Source: CAKZRD01 sp964549155 (GTDB lineage Archaea > Nanobdellota > Nanobdellia > Pacearchaeales > GW2011-AR1). Taken from it: a DNA stretch of 21,405 nt. The DNA is taken from the NCBI GenBank assembly GCA_964549155.1, contig CAZJUG010000012.1, positions 1 through 21,405 of the forward strand, written 5' to 3'. The translations under genes were made by a program, and so were the position numbers. Positions 1 through 7,200 of this stretch are shown here, one piece after another. Below the pieces are notes generated by a model, which had not been told where the DNA came from, did not search any database, and saw only the letters and a program-made list of their open reading frames with translations. Numbering within the stretch: position 1 is the stretch's first letter; every line of letters begins with the position of its first letter.

Positions 1-1
1 G

Positions 2-121
2 AGTATCATATTCTTAATTAATGATTCCAAAAGATGGTTTAAATATGTATCTAAAGATCCCAAGAGATTAGAAAAATTTAGCAAAGATAAACTAGATTTA
101 GTGAAATATACAATTATTTAG
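2..121 (+). CDS. C-terminal end of an unidentified protein (partial)
   Basis: An open frame runs in from the left edge and stops at the TAG at 119-121, giving 39 residues rich in Lys and aromatics (it ends KYTII). No start is visible, so the gene begins outside the window. I do not recognise the family. Forty codons without a stop is suggestive in DNA this AT-rich, but chance is possible. The 77 bases that follow (122-198), up to the end of the convergent lsm gene, hold only a short TTCTAGAA palindrome and no recognisable gene. Confidence 0.4.
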   Translation, partial: SIIFLINDSKRWFKYVSKDPKRLEKFSKDKLDLVKYTII

Positions 122-198
122 TTATGGTTTCAAACCTAGCTACCACTAACTCAATCTTCTAGAAGCCGTGTCGTAGCGAAAAATAACTCGACAAACGC

Positions 199-435
199 TT
201 ACTGTGGTGAAGGAGAAATAAAAATAATGGTATCCCCTCTTAAGAATGTAAGCCCATAACTCTTCGTTTGTTGGCCGTTTTCAATCTCTTTAGCATTATC
301 CAAAACCACATTGATGTGGATGTCAAATGCCTTAAGAGTACCGACCATCTGCTTACTGCTCTTAAGCTGTACCAAAATCTCCTTGCCTTTAGAACTATTC
401 AACAAGTCCAAAGGTCTATCAATTCCGTTAGCCAT
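199..435 (-). CDS. lsm: Sm-like archaeal protein (LSm/SmAP)
   Basis: A small RNA-binding Sm-fold protein. Archaeal members form a heptameric ring that binds U-rich RNA and takes part in RNA processing or chaperoning. The N-terminus MANGIDRPLDLLN, the Sm1 region (VQLKSSKQMVGTLKAFDIHINVVL in sense) and the Sm2 motif RGDTIIFISP are all present and in order. The length of 78 residues is typical. The frame extends four codons upstream to a TTG at 447, but I chose the ATG at 435 because a TATA-like box (455-466) lies 27 bases before it, as expected for a leaderless transcript. It diverges from rps8e. High confidence in family; the RNA partners cannot be told from sequence. Confidence 0.93.
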   Translation of the reverse strand: MANGIDRPLDLLNSSKGKEILVQLKSSKQMVGTLKAFDIHINVVLDNAKEIENGQQTKSYGLTFLRGDTIIFISPSPQ

Positions 436-454
436 AATGCTAATCAAAACATTT

Positions 455-466
455 AGTTTTTAAAGC
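455..466 (-). promoter_or_regulatory. TATA-like box for lsm
   Basis: On the minus strand this reads gctttaaaaact, centred about 26 bases upstream of the lsm ATG at 435. The spacing places the transcription start at or next to the start codon. Confidence 0.55.
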
Positions 467-498
467 TATCGAATTAACTAAAATTTTCAATTAGAAAA

Positions 499-508
499 GT
501 ATTTAAAG
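499..508 (+). promoter_or_regulatory. TATA-like box for rps8e
   Basis: The sequence gtatttaaag is centred about 25 bases before the ATG at 529. No Shine-Dalgarno sequence lies before that ATG, consistent with a leaderless mRNA. Confidence 0.55.
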
Positions 509-528
509 CAACCCACACAAAAAATTTT

Positions 529-888
529 ATGAAAACAGGAAGAAAATTGTCTGGGGGAAAGTACAAAAAACCTAGAAAGAAGAAAAAATATGAACTAACT
601 GGTCAGACAAGAGTAGTAAAACTTGGAGAGAAAAAAACAAAATTTTTAAGAGTTCGTGGTGGAAAAGAGAAACTTGTTTGTCTATCAAACAATAAAATAA
701 ATGTTATCAAAAGTGGAAAAGCAAAAGTTGCAGATATTAAAAATGTTATCGAGACTCCATCAAATAGATTTCTTGCGAGACAAAACATTCTCGTAAAAGG
801 AGCAATAATCGAAACAAGTCTTGGAAAAGCAAAGATAACAAATAAGCCAAGCCAAGAAGGAAATGTACAGGGAATTCTGATTGAATAG
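529..888 (+). CDS. rps8e: 30S ribosomal protein S8e
   Basis: Ribosomal protein of the small subunit, found in archaea and eukaryotes but not bacteria, and therefore a domain marker for this window. It has 119 residues, close to the usual archaeal size. It begins with the typical basic segment TGRKLSGGKYKKPRKKKKYE. Family landmarks follow in order: TRVVKLGEKKTKFLRVRGG, then the NRFLARQNILVKGAIIET segment, then a C-terminus ending in GILIE. The ATG at 529 follows a TATA-like box at 25-base spacing. It is convergent with the MFS gene, and only 19 bases separate the two stop codons. Confidence 0.96.
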   Translation: MKTGRKLSGGKYKKPRKKKKYELTGQTRVVKLGEKKTKFLRVRGGKEKLVCLSNNKINVIKSGKAKVADIKNVIETPSNRFLARQNILVKGAIIETSLGKAKITNKPSQEGNVQGILIE

Positions 889-907
889 TAAAATTTTCAA
901 GAACAAG

Positions 908-2107
908 CTAATTTTTAGAGGATTCTATATGATCCTTAATTTTGAAAGAATACATAAAGTAAAACAACATAATCGTACCGAATAAAACAAAAATCATCTT
1001 TATTGGAAAAAATAGAAGTACGATTCCAGAAAGAACCTTTCCAATAAAATGATTAACTTCTATAGTGGTATTATAGGGTCCATAAAATCTAACTTCTTCA
1101 GACTTTGATTTTAAAATATCGAAGAAATATGCTTCAGTAGTAGGCTCAATCATTGCATTCCCCACACTTGCTAATGTAAGCAATCCAAAAATAATCCAGA
1201 TGTTATCTATAAAAAAACAACTAAATGCAATTAAAGCCATGAGCAAGAAAGCAATTTTAAAAATTTTCTTGAATCCAACTCTCCCCGCAATAGACGACAT
1301 TTTATACTCCAAAAGTATCAAAGGTAAGGCCACCAAAAATAGAAAATAACCTATATGACGATCAGCAAGCCCCTCCAAGATGATTATAAGTGGCATGTAG
1401 AAATAAATCAGTATCATCCAAAAATTAACTGCCCCTCCCAAAACAAAAGCATCCACTCTTTTTTTATCCTTAAAAAAATCTAAAAAGTTTCTAACTAAAT
1501 CTTTATCTATCTTTTTCTTTTTATTTACCACAATTATATTAAATAATCTAAATGAAAACAAAGAAAGTAGAACAAATATTCCTCCAAGAATGAATACAAA
1601 ATTAATCCCATAATAATCTGCAATTAATCCTGCAACAAGGGGTCCAAATACCCAAGCTAAATTCATAAATGTCCAAATGAGTCCCTCATTCCTAGAGAGA
1701 AGTCTTGGATTAGACTTATCTTTTATGATTATTCCAAAAGCTGTAATTTTTAAAGTCGTTGTAATAGTCACCAAAACAGCGATAATTGAAAAAACGAATG
1801 GATTTCTAATAAACCCAAAAAGAAAATAGCATAAAGAAATTAGAAATAAAGATACTAAAAATAGGGCTGTCTTGCTTCGTCTCTCTATAAGGGGAATAAA
1901 GAAAAAATAAGCAAAAAAAGATATTGCACTCAAACCTGCAGAGAAAAAAGAAATAAATGTTAAACTATGAAATATAGACTCTAGATATACTGCCCAGATT
2001 GTATCTACAAATGCGATTCCAATATAACTTAAAAAACAAACAAGAGCAAGTCGTGCAACCATAGTCAAATTACTTCTACCCTGATATCTACGAATAAGTA
2101 AACCCAT
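908..2107 (-). CDS. MFS-type membrane transporter, substrate unknown
   Basis: An integral membrane protein of 399 residues with roughly eleven or twelve hydrophobic segments separated by short basic loops (for example IIKDKSNPRLLSRNEG between segments 4 and 5 and FKDKKRVDAF at the central loop). This is the size and two-half layout of the major facilitator superfamily. The loop after segment 4 resembles the drug/H+ antiporter branch, but substrate motifs are not strong enough to name a cargo. The frame can be extended to a TTG at 2122. I prefer the ATG at 2107 because a TATA-like box is centred 26 bases upstream. It diverges from tfb and is probably transcribed alone. Confidence 0.8.
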   Translation of the reverse strand: MGLLIRRYQGRSNLTMVARLALVCFLSYIGIAFVDTIWAVYLESIFHSLTFISFFSAGLSAISFFAYFFFIPLIERRSKTALFLVSLFLISLCYFLFGFIRNPFVFSIIAVLVTITTTLKITAFGIIIKDKSNPRLLSRNEGLIWTFMNLAWVFGPLVAGLIADYYGINFVFILGGIFVLLSLFSFRLFNIIVVNKKKKIDKDLVRNFLDFFKDKKRVDAFVLGGAVNFWMILIYFYMPLIIILEGLADRHIGYFLFLVALPLILLEYKMSSIAGRVGFKKIFKIAFLLMALIAFSCFFIDNIWIIFGLLTLASVGNAMIEPTTEAYFFDILKSKSEEVRFYGPYNTTIEVNHFIGKVLSGIVLLFFPIKMIFVLFGTIMLFYFMYSFKIKDHIESSKN

Positions 2108-2126
2108 AGAAATTAGATTCAAACCA

Positions 2127-2138
2127 GGTTTAAAAACA
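2127..2138 (-). promoter_or_regulatory. TATA-like box for the MFS gene
   Basis: The minus strand reads tgtttttaaacc, centred about 26 bases before the ATG at 2107. It decides the start choice against the upstream TTG. Confidence 0.5.
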
Positions 2139-2176
2139 TATTGAATTTTCCCGTCGATAAATTTTTATAAAACCCA

Positions 2177-2206
2177 AAGGTTTAAAAAGGCAGAAGGTTT
2201 AAAAAG
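2177..2206 (+). promoter_or_regulatory. Duplicated BRE/TATA-like element before tfb
   Basis: The 13-mer aaggtttaaaaag occurs twice at a 17-bp period, at 2177-2189 and 2194-2206. The first copy is centred about 30 bases before the tfb ATG (2213) and is well placed as BRE plus TATA. The second is only about 13 bases before the ATG, so it overlaps the expected transcription start region and cannot serve a leaderless transcript from this ATG. Confidence 0.5.
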
Positions 2207-2212
2207 CTAACT

Positions 2213-3172
2213 ATGTCTCATCCAAAAACTTGTCCGGAATGCGGAAGCTCAAATCTTATTTTTGACGAAGGAAAAAGCGAAATAATCTGCGGAGATTGTG
2301 GACTTATTGTAGAAGAAAAGATGGTTGACACGACCCATGAACTTAGAGCATTTGACAAAGGAGAAAAGAGGGGTCGTGGTGGTGCTCCAATTTCTATGCA
2401 AAAATTTGATAAAGGACTTACAACAAATGTAGGAGAAATTTCAGACATCTACAAATTAGATTCTGGAGCTCAAACAAGAAAATACTTAAGAATTAGACAA
2501 TGGCAAGAAAGAGTTTCTACCTCAATCGAAAGAAACCTTCGACAAGCTATGGCAGAATTAAGAAAAGTTTCTTCTTATTTAGATTTACCTTCAGTAGTAA
2601 GAGAAGAAGCTGCAAGAGTTTACAACTTTGTTTTACAAAGAGGGTTAGTAAGGGGAAGAAGCATGGAATCTGTAATTGCCTCGTGTATTTATGCTGCATG
2701 TCGTTCCTACAATATCCCAAGAACACTTGATGAAATTTCCATTGCATCAGAAGTAGAAAGAAAAGAAATTGGAAGAACATACAGATTCATAATAAGGAAG
2801 ATTGGAATAAGACCTCAACCAAGTTCTCCAAGAGATTACATTTCAAGATTTGGCTCTACACTCCATCTATCTCCAAAAGTACAACATGGAGCACATGTAA
2901 TCTTACAAAAAGAAGAAATTTCCGAATTGATGTCTGGAAGAGGTCCAGCAGGGATTTCTGCAGCCGCATTATATGTTTCTGCCCTATTAAATGACGAGAA
3001 AAAAACACAGAGAGAAGTTGCAGATGTTGCAGGAATAACAGAAGTTACAATAAGAAACAGATATAAAGAACTATTGGACAAACTTAAGTTGGAAGAAAAA
3101 ATAAAACTCAAAGAAGCAGAAAAAGAAAAAGTCAGGAAAGAACTTAAAGAGGCAAAAAAAGCCAAGAAGTGA
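2213..3172 (+). CDS. tfb: Transcription initiation factor B (TFB, TFIIB homologue)
   Basis: The archaeal general transcription factor that binds TBP-TATA and the BRE and recruits RNA polymerase. An N-terminal zinc ribbon has Cys7, Cys10, Cys26 and Cys29 (CPECG and CGDCG). A conserved B-reader/linker follows with GRGGAPISMQKFDKGL. Two cyclin-like repeats come next at about residues 110-200 and 205-300; the second ends with the helix-turn-helix REVADVAGITEVTIRNRYKE. The last 30 residues are a charged Lys/Glu tail. At 319 residues the length is normal. It is first in an operon with nadK, whose ATG lies three bases after this stop. Confidence 0.97.
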   Translation: MSHPKTCPECGSSNLIFDEGKSEIICGDCGLIVEEKMVDTTHELRAFDKGEKRGRGGAPISMQKFDKGLTTNVGEISDIYKLDSGAQTRKYLRIRQWQERVSTSIERNLRQAMAELRKVSSYLDLPSVVREEAARVYNFVLQRGLVRGRSMESVIASCIYAACRSYNIPRTLDEISIASEVERKEIGRTYRFIIRKIGIRPQPSSPRDYISRFGSTLHLSPKVQHGAHVILQKEEISELMSGRGPAGISAAALYVSALLNDEKKTQREVADVAGITEVTIRNRYKELLDKLKLEEKIKLKEAEKEKVRKELKEAKKAKK

Positions 3173-3175
3173 TTC

Positions 3176-3925
3176 ATGAAAATTCTGATAGTAACTAGAA
3201 ATAGAAATCAAAACATTCCAAAGGTTATTGAAGAGATAAAAAATAAAAAAGTTGTTTGGAAAAATAGACTTTCAAAAAAAGATTTTGATAAAAAAGAACT
3301 TGTCATAACCCTTGGAGGAGACGGAACTTTTCTCTCTGCAGCACATTTTATAAAAAAAGAGATGATACTCGGGGTGAATATAGCTCCTGAAAAAAGCGAA
3401 GGATATCTAACATCAATTAACCTTAAGGATTTTGAAGAAAAATTGAAGAGAATATTTATTGGAAAATTTAAGATTAGAGAATACACTAGAGAAAAAGTAA
3501 AATTATTTAAGAAAGATAGGTGTGTTCAAACAGAAAATGCACTTAATGAAACATATTTTGGAAATAAAAATCCCCACCACCCCTCAAACTATGAAGTTAT
3601 TTACAAAGACAAGAAAGAATTTCAAAGAAGTTCAGGAGTTTTAGTTTCTACAGGAACTGGTTCAACAGCATGGTACAAAGCAATGAGTGGATGGAAATTT
3701 AGAAAAACAAAAAAGCAATTGAAATTTAAAATAAGAGAATTATTTATAGGAAGACTTTTCAGACCGAAAATAAAAAAAGGAAAGATAAATACAAATGAAA
3801 ATTTAGAAATAATTTCTAGAATAAACCATGGAATTTTAGCAATTGATTCAATAAGGGTATACAAGGTTCATAAGGGAGACAGAATAGAAATTTCATTAGG
3901 AGAACCACTAAGAGTCATACAATAG
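3176..3925 (+). CDS. nadK: NAD(+) kinase
   Basis: Phosphorylates NAD to NADP in the cytoplasm, supplying the reducing cofactor for biosynthesis. The GGDGT motif is at residues 47-51, with Asp49 the expected catalytic residue. The NE motif (LNETYFGN) and the glycine-rich SSGVLVSTGTGSTAW segment follow in family order. The loop GVNIAPEKSEGYL resembles the NADK2-like branch (GVNTDPxRSEGxL) rather than the usual bacterial GVNxGxLGFL loop. The length of 249 residues fits archaeal members. It is cotranscribed with tfb at 3-base spacing. A T-rich stretch after the stop (from 3926) may end transcription, and also holds the promoter of tRNA-Leu. Confidence 0.88.
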   Translation: MKILIVTRNRNQNIPKVIEEIKNKKVVWKNRLSKKDFDKKELVITLGGDGTFLSAAHFIKKEMILGVNIAPEKSEGYLTSINLKDFEEKLKRIFIGKFKIREYTREKVKLFKKDRCVQTENALNETYFGNKNPHHPSNYEVIYKDKKEFQRSSGVLVSTGTGSTAWYKAMSGWKFRKTKKQLKFKIRELFIGRLFRPKIKKGKINTNENLEIISRINHGILAIDSIRVYKVHKGDRIEISLGEPLRVIQ

Positions 3926-3926
3926 C

Positions 3927-3941
3927 TTTTTATATATAAAA
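3927..3941 (+). promoter_or_regulatory. TATA box of tRNA-Leu
   Basis: The sequence tttttatatataaaa is centred about 24 bases before the first base of tRNA-Leu (3958), a good archaeal promoter position. Its T run may also act as a termination signal for nadK. Confidence 0.6.
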
Positions 3942-3957
3942 AATTATGATTTTTTAC

Positions 3958-4040
3958 GGGGAGATGCCGGAGTGGTCAAACGGGCCAGACTCAAGATCTG
4001 GTAGCGTAAGCTTACGGGGGTTCGAATCCTCCTCTCCCCA
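3958..4040 (+). tRNA. tRNA-Leu (CAA)
   Basis: Eighty-three bases fold as a class II tRNA. The acceptor strands are GGGGAGA (3958-3964) and TCTCCCC (4033-4039), with discriminator A4040. The anticodon stem CCAGA/TCTGG (3985-3989, 3997-4001) encloses loop CTCAAGA with anticodon CAA at 3992-3994. A long variable arm occupies 4002-4015 with gtaag/cttac pairing. The T arm is GGGGG-TTCGAAT-CCTCC (4016-4032). The 3' CCA is not encoded and no intron is present. Confidence 0.96.
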
Positions 4041-4051
4041 TTATAGCATAT
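4031..4051 (+). repeat. 21-bp direct repeat, copy 1 (overlaps the tRNA-Leu 3' end)
   Basis: Ten bases of tRNA-Leu 3' end (cctctcccca) plus eleven downstream bases (ttatagcatat) are repeated exactly at 4183-4203. Copies of a tRNA 3' end flanking a segment are what integration into a tRNA gene leaves behind, although the enclosed interval is very short. Confidence 0.85.
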
Positions 4052-4182
4052 TGAACGAAGAGAGATATGCTTTGAGAGAAGTATACTTTGCAAATTTATT
4101 TGCCCTTCGAATCTGAGCAATTCGCTTTGAGCAAAGGTCTTTAGTTCTTTAATTTTCTTTGCGAAATGCAAATTGCGAACAG

Positions 4183-4203
4183 CCTCTCCCCATTATAGCA
4201 TAT
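4183..4203 (+). repeat. 21-bp direct repeat, copy 2
   Basis: Identical to 4031-4051, at a 152-bp period. The DNA between the copies contains no convincing gene. It has short hairpins: AGCATAT with ATATGCT (4045-4051, 4065-4071), GCAAA with TTTGC (4090-4094, 4099-4103), and TTTGC with GCAAA (4158-4162, 4168-4172). The bases just before this copy (attgcgaacag) only loosely resemble a decayed T arm. Confidence 0.85.
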
Positions 4204-4220
4204 CTATCAAAAAAATAAAT

Positions 4221-7200
4221 CTAAGAATTCATCGAAGACCAAGTGTAACCTTTTGAAGAAATAGTATTTGTTGAAGAAACTTGGATATTTTCCACATTTT
4301 GATTCCCACTTTGTGCCTTTAGTCCTATCGTTCCAGATTTATCAAGTTCCCTATCAACCTCATAAGTAATTCCTCCCCGAACAATCAAATTGCCTTCCAC
4401 CAAATCTCCAAAAGTCTTCTCATTAGAACCTTCCCCAGCAACATCTCCCTCAACAGGCAAACTCGCATCAGGAACATCTACTAAATCTACTTCCTTAGCA
4501 TCACTTTCTTTTCCAAGAAGTTTCAAAACAACTTGCTCATATAATTTAAATCTCCAATAAACTCCTTCCGCTTGATACCTACTTGAATAACCTTTGTCTT
4601 CCAATTTCTTTATGTTTTCCAATATAGGTTCAATCTCGAAGCCTATATTTTCTCTTGTACTCGTTTTAGTTACCTTCAATCCAGCAACAGAATTCTTTAC
4701 TTCTATAACTTTCTCCATACTCTGATCTTCATCTAAAGTTCGAGCCTCATTAATTTTATCTAGACTTTCTTCCACAGCAGAAAACGAACCTGCAACATCC
4801 ATTATTCTTCCAGTAGTCTCACTAACAGAACTCTTATCAAGCCAGCATATAACATTCTGGTCCCCGCAATATCCTACCCTGTCCCAATTAGAAGCCTTAG
4901 AAGTTCCATCACCAGGATTGACTCTTGAACAAACTCTTACAATACCTTGCAAATCAATCTGAGGGTCAACAATATTCTCAACAGCTGCCTGAGGATTAAT
5001 TGAAGTAAATCCAACAACCCCACTTGTACCTTGAATGCATTCTTTTTCAGTTGTTATTTGATCCTGACCCGCTTGCTTGCTTACATAAGCCTCATTCAAT
5101 AGATTTATTCCAAAATCAGTAGTCACAGGTCCAAAGTTGCAATGTTCTTTTCCGTTTATAGAAACACATAATTCCTTATAACCTGCAGGAGCAGTGAAAT
5201 CTTCAGACAATTGTTTCTGCTCACCTTGTGCAACAAATCCTGTCCCTCTAGGAACACTCATATAAGGAATACTTGCATAATAACTAGAACTTGGAGGACT
5301 CTTCAAATAAACAGAATAACTAACCCCTCTGTCGTTTCCAGCATAGATATGTGCAAAAACTTTATACTGAGAAGTTGGGGGAACGGTTGCATCAGTATGA
5401 GAAATTTCTTGGAATTCTGCATAAACCTGATAAGGAGATTCTGGCTGAAGCATTTTGTCTAATCCTTCTGCAGTAGTAGGAAAACTTGTCCCAACATATG
5501 CATTACAAATCTCCGTTCCAAATTGTTCAACATTGCCTAATTTAAATGCAGTAAAAGAAGTAGAACCATAAGTATTTTTGAAATAATCCAAACTAGATTC
5601 CATATTGTTCCAAGACTTTTGGAATGTTAAATATTCCCCCCCACCAGCTTTCTGTGTTCCAGTAGCCAAAGAAAATAAACTTGGAAGAAGATTACTCATA
5701 AAAGGAGATACTTGATTCCATAATAAATTACATTTGTAAACTGCGGTCATATAATCACAAATCCCAGTATATTGTCCAGTTCTTGCATTCTCCATCAAGC
5801 AATCCCTCTGTGCCTTCAAAACAGAGATATAAGCATCTATACCTGCATGAACTCCTGTCAAACAAATAGGAACATAAACATCCCCTCCGAATGGTTTCCA
5901 ATTTGGTAAACATAAAACCAAGCTTCCAATAATTCCTGATTGGATTACATTTGTAACTGGATATTTTCCACCGAAATCACATCTCGAAACTGGACACATA
6001 ACAGGGTCACAAACATTAAACATTAAACTACAATCTTCAGGAGACATAAAATCTTGACATTGTTCAAGAGGACCATCCTCGGCTTGCGGACTTCCCCTAG
6101 TTGCTTCTATAGCTTTTCTAGAACCTACCTGAATTCTTATTTTGTCTTTTGAGGAATATTGCCTATTCGCCTGCCTTAATGCTTCCTGAGCATCTCTAAC
6201 TAGAACATCAAGTTCTGAAGTACTTAAGATACATCCTCCAACATTTTTCACATTCTTCAAATCTTGATTAACACCTACAGAATTACAAGCATCGTCAATT
6301 CCCTGAATATTATCACTTCCAACATTACAAATAGTGAATGTTTCTGGAACAGCGGCAGAAGAATATCCCTTAGATTCCGAAGATACTAAACCGCCAACAG
6401 AACTAGAAACTCTCACATACCACCCTCTTTCAGCATCAAAAGGAACCATCGCCGCAAGACCCTTAACCGCACCAGTTTCATAATAAGTAACTCTCGGACT
6501 ATTTATTTTATTTGTACAGTCATTCAACTGATAAACATAAGAACTCAATCGACTATGAACATCTCCTTCCCCACCTTCCTTTATCTCCACAGCATTTCCT
6601 CCAGTAACCTCAAAAATCTGACTAACCCTCGCTCTTTCTGAAGAAGTAGGTTTTTTGTCTAAAATCAAAATAAAAAACCTTGTAGCTTGTCCAATTACTA
6701 ATTGCTCACCAGCAACTGCAGGATTACCCCCAACATCAGGTTTTGCAGTTTTAATAGTATCCAAATATTCTCTATTCCAAGATCTAACTTCCCTATTTGT
6801 TAATTCTTGTGGGTCTTTCGCAAAAGTTAAACCAATACCCTCGACCGCAGAAACAGCATCGGCTTCATTCTTTAGACCAATTAAATATTGCAATTTAGTA
6901 TTCCTTTGTGCTTTGACATATTCTCTAACCCTCTCATGAGCACTACTTCCTTTTATGTTCTCATATAATAAATAAGCCCTCACTTCATCCCAAGTTCTTA
7001 AATGTGAAGTCTTCAAAGAAGCTCCTCCAGGCAAACCATCTATAGAATTATCTCCCAATCCTGCAATAAACTTTGTAATGTTTTGTTCCTTAGATATCCT
7101 CTCATTAACTGCCTTGACCGCAGCAGTATATGCTGCAACATCTGTATCTATCTCTCCTGCATTTGCACTATAACAAGCATCTAGACTTCTTTGAGTTCCT

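Noticed and set aside
421..447. TTG start of lsm four codons upstream
   Set aside because: The internal ATG at 435 begins the conserved LSm N-terminus and fits the TATA-like box spacing.
3944..4171. 75-codon minus-strand frame across tRNA-Leu
   Set aside because: Half of it is the antisense of the tRNA (it contains GERRIRTPV, a well-known spurious translation of tRNA-Leu/Ser antisense), with no promoter or ribosome site.
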